Assembly (NCBI GenBank): GCA_043775075.1
Contig: JAYVSS010000216.1
Coordinates: 1-18,396 of the forward strand
Reading direction: 5' to 3'
Source: JANLQX01 sp043775075
Lineage (GTDB): Bacteria > Actinomycetota > Acidimicrobiia > Acidimicrobiales > JANYDT01
DNA length: 18,396 bases
Part shown: positions 1 to 7,625 of the stretch, one piece after another
How positions within the stretch are numbered: position 1 is the stretch's first letter
How the letters are laid out: each line of letters begins with the position of its first letter
Notes under the pieces: generated by a model
What the model saw: only the letters and a program-made list of their open reading frames with translations
Database searches by the model: none
What the model was told of the DNA's origin: nothing
Position numbers and translations under genes: made by a program

Positions 1-1
1 G

Positions 2-538
2 GCATTGCAAGCGATTGACGAAGCAGATGCCGCGGTTCTGGTGATCGACTCTCGCGAAGGAATTACCCATCAAGATCAGCGTCTAGCCGAACGTATTGAT
101 GCGTCGGGCTGTCCCATTGTTGTTCTTCTCAACAAGTGGGATCTTCTCGACGAAGAGCAGAAGCTGGCGGCGCAGGCAAGCGTCGCCGATCGCTTGCAGT
201 TCCTGGCGTATGCGCCCGTGTTAAAGGTAAGCGCGCTTTCTGGTTTCGGCGTGCACAAACTTCTTCCGCTTCTGACAGAGTCGGTGACGAGCTACCACAT
301 GCGGGTTCCCACGCGGGCATTGAATGAGCTGATTCAAGAGGCTCAGCAGATGCACCCCGGCCGCGAAGCGCGAATCCTCTATGCCACGCAAGGAGCGACC
401 GATCCGCCAACGTTTACCCTCTTCGCTAACCGCGAACTGTCACCGCAATTTCTTCGCTACCTTGAGCGACGGATTCGCGACAAATTCAACTTTGGTTCGA
501 CGCCACTGAAGCTGCGGGTGCGTAAGCGCGGCGGTTGA
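2..538 (+). CDS. der: GTPase Der (EngA), C-terminal part, truncated by window edge
   Basis: Der is a tandem-G-domain GTPase that acts in maturation of the 50S ribosomal subunit. Only the last 178 codons are present and the frame is open at the left edge. The fragment carries the end of the second G domain. The G4 guanine-specificity motif NKWD is at fragment residues 44-47, and a G5-like KVSALSG segment follows. The rest is the KH-like C-terminal domain, with the typical arrangement of an N-R-E stretch, FLRYLERRIRD and a basic KRGG end. The stop is TGA at 536-538, and the next gene on the same strand starts at or just after it. Identity follows from the order of motifs; the missing N-terminus cannot be judged. 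Confidence 0.95.
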   Translation, partial: ALQAIDEADAAVLVIDSREGITHQDQRLAERIDASGCPIVVLLNKWDLLDEEQKLAAQASVADRLQFLAYAPVLKVSALSGFGVHKLLPLLTESVTSYHMRVPTRALNELIQEAQQMHPGREARILYATQGATDPPTFTLFANRELSPQFLRYLERRIRDKFNFGSTPLKLRVRKRGG

Positions 539-539
539 G

Positions 540-683
540 GTGGGGATAGGGCGACCGGGATGGCAGGCAATAGCAGCGACGACCCTCGTCGTCTGTTTCG
601 TCGGCCTTGGCCCGCACGAAGCATCGGTTGGCGCCGCCAGTGTTCCGCAGCGAGCGGCCATGCCTTCGGTCAATTTGTCGTGA
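540..683 (+). other. Out-of-phase signal-peptide-like leader of the DUF1996 gene
   Basis: GTG at 540, overlapping the end of der, opens a 47-codon frame ending at TGA 681-683. It reads as a short N-region (GIGRPGWQA), a hydrophobic core (IAATTLVVCFVGLG) and a small-residue cleavage-like region (SVGAAS). This is the profile expected at the N-terminus of a secreted DUF1996 protein. Moving from this frame to the DUF1996 frame needs a -1 shift, meaning one base missing. Cause not determined: mutation, assembly error or programmed shift. Confidence 0.55.
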
Positions 684-1444
684 CCTGCGAGTTCTCCCAT
701 CGGAGCAACGATGATCCGATCGTCCATCCGGGCCGTACGGGCATGTCGCACAGTCACGACTTTCTTGGGAACAAATCCACGGCGGCCGATTCGACCAACT
801 CGTCGCTGGCCTCGGCGGACTCAACATGCAACGTCGCTGGAGACCGTTCGGCGTATTGGTTACCGACGGGGCTCCGGTCGGTCTGGGGGAGTCGTATTCG
901 TGCATACTATTCGCGTGGGTCGCTTCCAGCGTCGGCGATCACTGCATTTCCTTTCGGCTTGCAGCTCATCGGTGGCGACGTTCGCGCGGCGGCGCAGGTA
1001 AGTGTCGCTGCTGAATATTCGTGCAACGAAGATGTCGACGGGAAGCGGTGGCGAGCGGTGCCCCCGTTGTGTTCCGGGCCCGTCTCGGCTCGGCTGACCT
1101 TTCCCCAATGTTGGGACGGCCGATCGCTCAGCGCCCCCGGAAATGCCACGCCCGCAGTCGGTGGGCGCTGCCCGAAGGGTTTTCCGGTGGCGATCCCACT
1201 CCTGCGTCTCGTCGTGACCACCACTAGTTCGCTCCGCGGTGAAGCGCTCACCACAAGTGCCGGGCCTCCCGAGAGGCTTCACGCCGATTTTTGGAACGCC
1301 TGGGATCGAGAGGTACTGCGCCAACTCGTGGCCGTTTGTATTCGTGGGGAGCGTGTGTCCAACCGAGACATCAAGCAATGCCGGGCGCCCGGAACGGGAC
1401 CCGCCTCGGTCGGCTCCGGCTCGAGTAACGAAACGAATTTTTAG
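560..1444 (+). CDS. DUF1996 domain-containing protein, probably missing its in-frame signal peptide (possible frameshift)
   Basis: The function is unknown. DUF1996 proteins are typically secreted and occur in fungi and actinobacteria. Family features read from the sequence are FSHRSNDDPIVHPG (45-58), HSHDFLGN (64-71), SAYW and RAYY segments, FPFGLQ, a FPQCWDG motif, a CP-x-x-FPVAIP segment and HADFWNAWD near the C-terminus, in the usual order. The first in-frame ATG is at 560. The first 35 or so residues from it are Arg-rich and look like out-of-frame translation, not a secretion signal. A signal-peptide-like stretch lies in another frame just upstream (540-683), so the true gene probably starts at GTG 540 and is broken by a one-base shift near 640-675. 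Otherwise the domain is intact to TAG. It ends 9 bp before the convergent cupin gene. Confidence 0.8.
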   Translation: MAGNSSDDPRRLFRRPWPARSIGWRRQCSAASGHAFGQFVVTCEFSHRSNDDPIVHPGRTGMSHSHDFLGNKSTAADSTNSSLASADSTCNVAGDRSAYWLPTGLRSVWGSRIRAYYSRGSLPASAITAFPFGLQLIGGDVRAAAQVSVAAEYSCNEDVDGKRWRAVPPLCSGPVSARLTFPQCWDGRSLSAPGNATPAVGGRCPKGFPVAIPLLRLVVTTTSSLRGEALTTSAGPPERLHADFWNAWDREVLRQLVAVCIRGERVSNRDIKQCRAPGTGPASVGSGSSNETNF

Positions 1445-1453
1445 TGCTTTGAG

Positions 1454-1999
1454 TTAGCGATGCGAAAAGCCTGTGGCGAACCGCCGGATCGTCCGTGTCA
1501 ATTTCGTCGGATGGCGCAGGACGAAAACTTTGTGGACCGCCTCATGCACCGTCCATTGGGTGGTCAGTCCGCGAGGAAAGAGCACCGTGCTACCCGGGAC
1601 CAACTCGTGCACGTTGGTCCCGGCAACCACGGTCACGCGACCGGAAATGATGTGCACGAACTCGTCTGTGCCGTAAACGAATGTGAATCGACTTGGTTCG
1701 CAACACCAAACACCGGCGACTGTTGTTCCGTCGGCAGACGTGTTGGTAACACGCATGCGGGGCTTTGGGTCTCCGACGAGCACCCACCCTGGAGCGAGCG
1801 GTGCCGGCTCGAGATCGTCGTCAGCATCGGATGAGGCGAAAATCGGCGAGTTCGTTGGGGCGGAGTCGCGGTGTTTCGCCCGAATCGACGCCGGTCGCTC
1901 CATGGATTCGCGGCCCCGGCGAAACGTTGGTGTCGAGCGGTCGGCGATGAGCGTGGGGTCGGTGATCGTGGAGGGCTCGGTAACTTCAGACACCGCCAT
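1454..1999 (-). CDS. Cupin-domain protein (Cupin_3 / DUF861-like)
   Basis: This is a 181-residue protein. Its first 70 residues are polar and of low complexity, with no recognisable domain. The C-terminal 110 residues form a single cupin barrel of the DUF861 type, seen in ethanolamine-utilisation EutQ-like and ureidoglycine aminohydrolase-like proteins. The visible order is a GVWCCEPSRFTF strand, YGTDEFVHIISGRVTV, then PGSTVLFPRGLTTQWTVHE and a final KVFVLR strand. The canonical metal-binding His pair of cupin motif 1 is not evident, which is usual for this subfamily, so an enzymatic role cannot be claimed. It lies 78 bp or more downstream of ppa on the same strand and converges on the DUF1996 gene. 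The ATG at 1997-1999 was taken as start; a later start just before the domain is possible. Confidence 0.75.
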   Translation of the reverse strand: MAVSEVTEPSTITDPTLIADRSTPTFRRGRESMERPASIRAKHRDSAPTNSPIFASSDADDDLEPAPLAPGWVLVGDPKPRMRVTNTSADGTTVAGVWCCEPSRFTFVYGTDEFVHIISGRVTVVAGTNVHELVPGSTVLFPRGLTTQWTVHEAVHKVFVLRHPTKLTRTIRRFATGFSHR

Positions 2000-2077
2000 G
2001 GCGCGTTCATCGGCGCCTTCTGGTTCGAACTAAACCCTCCGCCCGTCGGCTCTGCGAGGCGGGATTCCGAGTCTTGA

Positions 2078-2602
2078 CTACAGCCAGTTGCGCTTGGCGT
2101 TCGGATCGTTGACTCGCTCGCGTGACGCGTTGATCTCGCGCCATGCCGCTCTCGCGCCCTCGAACCCGGCCGTTGACGACCGCTTGTCGGGCTCGAGCAT
2201 CTTGTACACGTCGAAGAAGTGTTTGATCTCTTCGAGTAGCTCTTCAGGAAGATCCCGCAGGTCTTCGACTCCCCGCCAGCGTGGCTCGCGCGGCGGGACG
2301 CAGATGATTTTGGCATCCGGTCCGGCTTCGTCCTGCATCCACATCACGCCGACGGGACGAGCCTCGACCCAAACGCCAGGGTAGGTCGGATCCTCCAAAA
2401 GGACCAGCGCATCAAGCGCATCACCGTCCTCTCCCAGGGTGTCCGGGATGAAGCCGTAGTCGGCGGGGTAGACGGTGGCGGAGAACAAGCGTCGATCCAA
2501 AAAAATATGACCAGACTCGTGATCGAGCTCGTACTTATTGCGCGAGCCACGGGGGATTTCGATGGTGACGAAGACGTTGCCGTCTTTGGGGGTACGAAGC
2601 AT
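2078..2602 (-). CDS. ppa: Inorganic pyrophosphatase, family I
   Basis: The enzyme hydrolyses cytosolic pyrophosphate to phosphate, pulling biosynthetic reactions forward. The product is 174 residues from the ATG at 2600-2602. It carries VTIEIPRGSRNKYE near the N-terminus, YPADYGF in the middle, the Asp-rich Mg-binding signature DGDALDALV, and IKHFFDVYKMLEP towards the end, all as in bacterial family I enzymes. The signature has Ala where Pro or Glu is usual (DGDPLD); the three Asp are kept. An upstream in-frame GTG at 2680 would add 26 residues, but it has no good ribosome site and family members begin close to VTIEIP, so I prefer the ATG. The gene is divergent from the acyl-CoA ligase and upstream of the cupin gene on the same strand. 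Confidence 0.93.
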   Translation of the reverse strand: MLRTPKDGNVFVTIEIPRGSRNKYELDHESGHIFLDRRLFSATVYPADYGFIPDTLGEDGDALDALVLLEDPTYPGVWVEARPVGVMWMQDEAGPDAKIICVPPREPRWRGVEDLRDLPEELLEEIKHFFDVYKMLEPDKRSSTAGFEGARAAWREINASRERVNDPNAKRNWL

Positions 2603-2806
2603 CCCGCCAGTCTCATCGCTCCAGCGCCCGACATGCGACTTAGGGCCCGCCACGAGATTGTTGGCGGGGCGCAAGGGCACGCTTACAGGAACGATGACGC
2701 AACTTTTGCGCCAAGTATCTTGTGGCGGGCCCTTCGTGCTCGATGCGAGGGTCGCACTGAAGAATTGCGTTCAAGAGCAGAACCCGAATTCTGGTGTTTG
2801 TCTTCC

Positions 2807-2834
2807 GTGACATCTGTTCCCGCCCGCCTACGAT
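2807..2834 (+). promoter_or_regulatory. Candidate sigma70-type promoter for the acyl-CoA ligase block
   Basis: A GTGACA box (2807-2812, five of six matches to TTGACA) is followed after 16 bp by TACGAT (2829-2834, four of six matches to TATAAT). It lies 30 bp before the GTG start of the ligase in the divergent gap with ppa. This is inferred from consensus only. Confidence 0.4.
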
Positions 2835-2863
2835 AAGGGTTTCGCTCAAAACGAGGAGTTGCT

Positions 2864-4435
2864 GTGTCAGTTGAAGCCTTCGAATGTGTCGCCGATGTGG
2901 TGCGTACCTACGGTGCGTCAAAACCTGATGCGGCGATGATCAAATTCGTTGGTCGTGTCGTTTCATGGGCGGACATGAATCGGCGATCGAGCCAGGTTGC
3001 GTCGTCGTTTGTCGCCGGAGGGATTCAGCCCCAGGAACGAATCGCTTTTTTGGAAAAGAACTCCGTAGAGTATTTCGAAGTTCTCTTTGGCGCATCGAAG
3101 GCCAATATCGTCGATGTGTCAGTCAATTGGCGTCTCGCTCCGGCCGAAATTCTCTATACCGTGAACGATGCACAGGCCAAGATTCTGTTTGTCGGCGAGG
3201 ACTTCTTTTCGGCCATTGAGTCTGTTGAGTCGCAGCTCACTTCGGTGGAGATCATCGTGGCCCTGGGCGAGCATCCCCGCTGGACCTCCTACGACGCGTG
3301 GATGAGTGGACACAGGGCCGTTGACCCAGGGATGGTCGCCGCTCCGGGCGATATCGCCTTCCAGCTCTACACGTCGGGGACGACCGGTCTGCCCAAGGGG
3401 GTCATGACCTCGAACTCGAACCTGTTCAAACTACTGGCCAATGTGCTCGGACCATGGGGCATGGACGAAACGTCGAAGAACGTCGCCACCATGCCGCTGT
3501 TTCATATTGGCGGCTCCGGATGGGCGCTCGCCGGGATGTTCGTTGGAGCAACCACACTGCTCGTTCGTGATCCGCTACCCAATGTGCTGATCGAACTGAT
3601 GGAAAGCGAACGGGCAACAAATGCGTTCTACGTGCCTGCGCTCCTGGCATTTATGGCCATGACTCCGGGAGCCTCAGATCGTGACTATTCGTCGATGCGG
3701 TCCATCGTTTACGGTGCGTCGCCCATCACCAACGAAGTGCTCATGGCCTCCATGGCCACCTTGAAATGTCCCCATATTCAGGTCTACGGGATGACAGAGA
3801 CGACGGGCGCAATTACCGAGCTGTCGGCCGAGGATCACGACCCCGACGGTCCACGGTCGCATCTGCTTCGCTCGGCCGGGAAGCCCTATCCATGGGTAGA
3901 AATGAAGATCGTCGATGTGGAGACGGGCGTCGCCGTGGTTGCGGGCAGCGTGGGGGAGTTGTGGACCCGGAGCGAACAAAACATGGTCGGATATTGGAAC
4001 AAGCCCGAAGAGACGAGCGCGGCGCTGACCGAAGATGGATGGCTCAAAACCGGCGATGCTGGATACCTTGATGCCGAGGGATTCCTGTTCCTCACCGATC
4101 GCGTGAAGGACATGATCGTGTCCGGCGGCGAGAACGTCTATCCCGCCGAAGTCGAGAATGCCCTGGCTTCGCATCCGGCGCTGGCCGAGGTCGCGGTGAT
4201 CGGCGTGCCGAGTGCAAAATGGGGCGAAACGGTAAAGGCCGTGGCGGTGCTGCGGCCGCAAGCCACAGCCACGGAATCCGAACTCATCGCCCATGCCAAG
4301 ACGCTCCTCGCCGGGTATAAGTGTCCGACGTCGGTCGACTTTGTCGCCGTGCTCCCCCGCAATCCGTCCGGCAAGGTGCTCAAGAAAGACCTTCGTGAGC
4401 CCTATTGGGTCGGACAGTCCCGCCGTATTAATTAG
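2864..4435 (+). CDS. AMP-forming acyl-CoA ligase (FadD-like)
   Basis: This adenylate-forming enzyme activates a carboxylic acid with ATP to acyl-AMP and transfers it to CoA. At 523 residues it has the usual length. Visible core motifs are the phosphate-binding loop YTSGTTGLPKG (169-179), YGMTETTG (308-315), TGD (396-398), the hinge segment DRVKDMIVSGGENVYP (412-427) and the catalytic lysine in NPSGK (K504). The start is GTG at 2864, with a GAGGAG ribosome site at 2853-2858. The overall look is of the mycobacterial FadD13-type medium or long chain ligases, but substrate cannot be read from sequence. It heads a plus-strand block with a carboxylase beta subunit and an HMG-CoA-lyase-like enzyme, suggesting it feeds an acyl-CoA degradation route. 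Confidence 0.92.
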   Translation: MSVEAFECVADVVRTYGASKPDAAMIKFVGRVVSWADMNRRSSQVASSFVAGGIQPQERIAFLEKNSVEYFEVLFGASKANIVDVSVNWRLAPAEILYTVNDAQAKILFVGEDFFSAIESVESQLTSVEIIVALGEHPRWTSYDAWMSGHRAVDPGMVAAPGDIAFQLYTSGTTGLPKGVMTSNSNLFKLLANVLGPWGMDETSKNVATMPLFHIGGSGWALAGMFVGATTLLVRDPLPNVLIELMESERATNAFYVPALLAFMAMTPGASDRDYSSMRSIVYGASPITNEVLMASMATLKCPHIQVYGMTETTGAITELSAEDHDPDGPRSHLLRSAGKPYPWVEMKIVDVETGVAVVAGSVGELWTRSEQNMVGYWNKPEETSAALTEDGWLKTGDAGYLDAEGFLFLTDRVKDMIVSGGENVYPAEVENALASHPALAEVAVIGVPSAKWGETVKAVAVLRPQATATESELIAHAKTLLAGYKCPTSVDFVAVLPRNPSGKVLKKDLREPYWVGQSRRIN

Positions 4436-4457
4436 CCATCAATGAGCCATCAATGAG
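4436..4457 (+). repeat. Tandem 11-bp repeat, two copies
   Basis: CCATCAATGAG occurs twice head to tail, immediately after the TAG stop of the acyl-CoA ligase at 4433-4435. The two copies are identical. It looks like a simple slippage duplication; no function is evident. Confidence 0.8.
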
Positions 4458-4523
4458 CCGAGAGCGACGTCCTCGATCGGAGAGACCGGCGCGGTGGAGG
4501 GTAAACAGACTACGTTTTGCGAT

Positions 4524-4542
4524 GTCCGAATGATGGTCGGAC
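4524..4542 (+). promoter_or_regulatory. Small inverted repeat in the leader of the membrane-protein gene
   Basis: GTCCGA and TCGGAC form a perfect 6-bp inverted repeat with a 7-base loop, eight bases before the AAGGAG ribosome site (4550-4555). It could be a weak RNA hairpin or an operator half-site pair. Such a short repeat can arise by chance. Confidence 0.25.
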
Positions 4543-4562
4543 TACAACGAAGGAGTGTTGCT

Positions 4563-5072
4563 ATGGACTTCAGCAAGCTGACGAAGGGCGATCGGATTCT
4601 CGGCGGCGCCGGGATCGTCTTCCTCATCTCGACGTTCCTGCCCTGGTTTTCTTTTAGCTATGCGGGGATCGCCTCAACGGATTTCAACGGTTGGGATGTT
4701 GGTTTTCTGTGGGGGACGCTGCCGTTCCTGCTCGTCCTCGGCATGCTCGTGTGGATCGGTCTTCGCCGATTCAGCTCCGTCGCCCTGCCGGCCGACATCC
4801 CCCCGCTGTACCTGGTCGGTGGGGCGCTCGTGTTGTTGCTGCCGCTCCTGCGTTTGCTTCTCGGTTACCACTCGGTGTCTCGCAGCTTCGGACTGTTCGT
4901 GGCGGTCATCGCCGGTGCGGGCGTGGCGTTCGGCGGGTTCCTGAAGTTCACCGAGGGCGGCGGAAAGCTTGACGACCTTAAGGCGCAAATGTCGGGCATG
5001 GCCGATCAGTTCGGAGACAAGGCCAAGTCTGCCGTGGCCGACGCCAAAGACTCTGTCGACAAGAAAGACTGA
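4563..5072 (+). CDS. Four-helix membrane protein of unknown function with charged C-terminal tail
   Basis: I do not recognise a named family. The 169-residue product starts at ATG 4563, behind a clear AAGGAG at 4550-4555. Four hydrophobic segments are visible: ILGGAGIVFLISTFLPWF, a FLWGTLPFLLVLGMLVWIGL stretch, LYLVGGALVLLLPLLRLLL and FGLFVAVIAGAGVAFGGFL. A soluble tail of about 40 residues follows, rich in Lys, Asp and Ala (KAQMSGMADQFGDKAKSAV), likely helical. Proteins with this layout are common in actinobacteria (DUF5336-like), but I cannot assign it firmly. It sits between the acyl-CoA ligase and the carboxylase subunit and has its own leader, so it may be transcribed with the block or separately. 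Confidence 0.8.
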   Translation: MDFSKLTKGDRILGGAGIVFLISTFLPWFSFSYAGIASTDFNGWDVGFLWGTLPFLLVLGMLVWIGLRRFSSVALPADIPPLYLVGGALVLLLPLLRLLLGYHSVSRSFGLFVAVIAGAGVAFGGFLKFTEGGGKLDDLKAQMSGMADQFGDKAKSAVADAKDSVDKKD

Positions 5073-5096
5073 AGCGTTGGTGTTCATTTCGCACTC

Positions 5097-6647
5097 GTGG
5101 AAGAAGCGAGTGCGAAACTCACTGGCGTGACAACTGATATCGCTGCGGCCACCACCCGTGCCCTTGCTGGAAATCAGGCGAAGGAGGGCGAGAAGCTGGC
5201 CCGGCAAAAGAAGCTATTCGTTCGGGACCGAATTGCTCTCCTCGTCGATAACGGTTCGTTCGTCGAAGATGGGCTACTGGCGAATGCCTCGGCCACCGAT
5301 CTTCCCGCCGATGGAGTGGTGACCGGGACGGCAACGATCGATGGACGAACTGTATGCGTGCTGGCTAACGACCCGACCGTGAAGGCCGGGTCGTGGGGCG
5401 CCCGGACCGTCGAAAAGATGATTCGGCTCACCGAGTATGCGTTGGCCCACGAGTTGCCGGTCTTTTATCTCGTTGACTCCGCCGGGGCTCGCATCACTGA
5501 TCAGGTTGACCTCTTTCCCGGTCGCCGAGGCGCGGGGAGAATCTTTTACAACGAGGTCAAACTTTCCGGCAAAGTGCCACAAATTTGTTGCCTCTTCGGG
5601 CCGTCGGCGGCTGGCGGTGCCTATATTCCGGCATTCTGCGACGTGGTCATCATGGTCGAAGGCAATGCCTCGATGTACCTCGGTTCACCCCGCATGGTCG
5701 AGATGGTGACCGGCGAGATCACGACGCTGGAGGAAATGGGCGGAGCGCGCCTGCACGTCACTACCAGCGGATGCGGCGATCTGCTCGCGGTCGACGATGC
5801 CGAAGCCATCGCCATAGCTCGGCGATGGTTTTCGTTCATGCCGGAAAACTGGCGCGTGCGGCCATCTTCGGGTGAGTGGGTGGCCCCGCCGGTCGGGTTG
5901 ACAGCATCGATGATTCCGGCCGAGGATCGCAAGGCTTACGACATGCGTAAGGTGATCGCCGCACTCGTCGACGAAGGTTCGTGGATGGAAGCCAAGCCGT
6001 TGTTCGCCAAAGAGCTGGTGACCGGGTTCGGACGTTTGGGCGGCGAGGTCGTCGGGATCGTGGCCAACAATCCGATGCAAAAGGGCGGCGTGCTGTTTCA
6101 TGATTCGGCCGACAAAGCGGCGCGTTTTGTGTGGCTGTGCGACGCCTTCAGTATCCCGCTCGTCTTCTTGTCTGACGTGCCCGGCTTCATGGTCGGCACG
6201 GCGGTCGAGCGGGTCGGCATCATCCGGCACGGCGCGAAAATGATTACGGCGATTTCGGAGGCCACCGTTCCAAAAATCTGCGTGATCGTGCGTAAGGCTT
6301 ACGGGGCTGGGCTCTACGCCATGTGTGGGCCAGCGTTTGAGCCCGAGGCCACCATCGCGTTGCCAATGGCCAAAATTGCCGTGATGGGGCCCGAACCTGC
6401 GGTCAACGCGGTGTACGCGAACAAAATTGCCGACATCGCCGACAGCGACGAGCGTGAAGCGTTCGTCGCCGCAAGGCGGGCTGAATACGAAGAGGACGTG
6501 AACTTGTTACGGCTGGCGTCTGAATTGGTCGTTGATGCGGTGATTGCTCCGGAAGCTCTGCGCGCAGACCTTATTGCGCGGCTGTCGAGGGCAGCGTCGA
6601 AGCCTCGGTTCTTCGTGGAGAAGCGCCATGGTGTTCCGCCCGTCTGA
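5097..6647 (+). CDS. Acyl-CoA carboxylase beta subunit (carboxyltransferase)
   Basis: The subunit transfers the carboxyl group from carboxy-biotin to an acyl-CoA. The 516-residue length and crotonase-type double fold match the AccD/PccB/MccB family. Visible motifs are VDSAGAR (126-132), the first oxyanion-hole region GPSAAGGAYIPAFCD (168-182), a MVEMVTGEITTLEEMGGA stretch, and the second carboxyltransferase half with SDVPGFMVG and IRHGAKMI. No biotin domain or biotin carboxylase is present in the window, so the alpha subunit must be elsewhere. Substrate is uncertain: propionyl-, acetyl- or methylcrotonyl-CoA are all possible, and the adjacent lyase-like gene hints at leucine-type catabolism. 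The GTG start at 5097 has no clear ribosome site; GTG 5127 is an alternative. Confidence 0.9.
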   Translation: MEEASAKLTGVTTDIAAATTRALAGNQAKEGEKLARQKKLFVRDRIALLVDNGSFVEDGLLANASATDLPADGVVTGTATIDGRTVCVLANDPTVKAGSWGARTVEKMIRLTEYALAHELPVFYLVDSAGARITDQVDLFPGRRGAGRIFYNEVKLSGKVPQICCLFGPSAAGGAYIPAFCDVVIMVEGNASMYLGSPRMVEMVTGEITTLEEMGGARLHVTTSGCGDLLAVDDAEAIAIARRWFSFMPENWRVRPSSGEWVAPPVGLTASMIPAEDRKAYDMRKVIAALVDEGSWMEAKPLFAKELVTGFGRLGGEVVGIVANNPMQKGGVLFHDSADKAARFVWLCDAFSIPLVFLSDVPGFMVGTAVERVGIIRHGAKMITAISEATVPKICVIVRKAYGAGLYAMCGPAFEPEATIALPMAKIAVMGPEPAVNAVYANKIADIADSDEREAFVAARRAEYEEDVNLLRLASELVVDAVIAPEALRADLIARLSRAASKPRFFVEKRHGVPPV

Positions 6648-6674
6648 GACTGGATCAGCTGACTAGGCGATACG

Positions 6675-7625
6675 GTGAACGCGATGTTCTCGCTTCCCAC
6701 GTCGATCACGGTTCGTGAGGTTGGTCCGCGTGATGGACTGCAGTCGGAGACCCCCGTCTCCGTGCTTGATCGAGTTCGTTTGATTGACGCGTTGCTCGCT
6801 TCGGGTTTGACGCATATCGAGATGTGCTCGTTCGTTTCTCCTTCGGCAGTTCCGTCCATGGCCGGCGCGGCGGAGGTGGTGGCCGCCGTGGGGGAGCGCA
6901 GCGACGTGATCCGAGCGGCGCTTGTCCCGAACCTTCGGGGGGCGCAGATGGCACTGGCGGCCGGGGTCGACGAACTCACGATCACGGTGTCGGTGAGCGA
7001 GGCGTACAGCCTGAAGAACACGAAGATGGGTGTTGCCGACGCCATGAATGGCGTCGTGGCTATCGCCGCACTGGCCCAATCGTGTGCTCTTCCGGTGCCG
7101 GTCGATGTGGTGCTTTCGTGCTCTTTTGGTTCCCCGTACGAAGGTGAGGTTGCGCCCACGGAGGTCGCCCGGTTGGCAACGCTTGCGCTTTCCTCAGGGG
7201 CGACATCGGTCACCCTGGCGGACACCACCGGAATGGCGACGCCGCGTCGGGTACGAGAGGTGCTGGAGGTGTTGGCGGGCGACGTCCGCGGCGGGGTCGG
7301 TCTTCACCTTCACGAGACACGCGGTACCGCACTGGTGAACGCGTTCGCCGCGATGCAACTCGGCGTCTGCCGGTTTGACACCTCGATCGGAGGACTGGGC
7401 GGCTCCCCGTTCGCTGCGGGCGCAGCAGGAAACTTGGCGACGGAGGACCTCGTGTATCTCTGCGACGATCTGGGCATCGTTACCGGCGTTGACCTCGATT
7501 CTCTCCTTGGCGCTTCGGCCCTGGCGGCGGCCACCGTCGGTCGGACGTTACCCTCGCGGGTGGCGTCTGGTGGTCCTCGTCTACCTCGTCCACCATCTGC
7601 CAAGGTGTTTCATGCCGTGGTGTGA
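6675..7625 (+). CDS. HMG-CoA lyase-like protein (HMGL family) with catalytic Cys replaced by Ser
   Basis: HMG-CoA lyase cleaves 3-hydroxy-3-methylglutaryl-CoA to acetyl-CoA and acetoacetate, ending leucine breakdown. The TIM-barrel signature is clear: VREVGPRDGLQ (13-23) with the Arg-Asp pair, the metal-region Glu in HIEMCSFVSP, and the metal-binding HLH pair (211 and 213). The loop reads GLGGSPFAAGAAGNLATED, where the family signature is GLGGCP. The spacing from HxH to this site equals that of human His235 to Cys266, so Ser244 occupies the catalytic Cys position. The gene lies 27 bp after the carboxylase subunit and overlaps the next gene by 14 bp, so co-transcription is likely. The start is GTG 6675 or ATG 6684. 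It could be a lyase of altered substrate or reduced activity. Confidence 0.88.
   Translation: MNAMFSLPTSITVREVGPRDGLQSETPVSVLDRVRLIDALLASGLTHIEMCSFVSPSAVPSMAGAAEVVAAVGERSDVIRAALVPNLRGAQMALAAGVDELTITVSVSEAYSLKNTKMGVADAMNGVVAIAALAQSCALPVPVDVVLSCSFGSPYEGEVAPTEVARLATLALSSGATSVTLADTTGMATPRRVREVLEVLAGDVRGGVGLHLHETRGTALVNAFAAMQLGVCRFDTSIGGLGGSPFAAGAAGNLATEDLVYLCDDLGIVTGVDLDSLLGASALAAATVGRTLPSRVASGGPRLPRPPSAKVFHAVV

Noticed and set aside
440..1378. Several minus-strand frames opposite the DUF1996 gene
   Set aside because: They are Arg/Pro-rich with no recognisable pattern, while the plus strand carries clear family motifs over the same bases.
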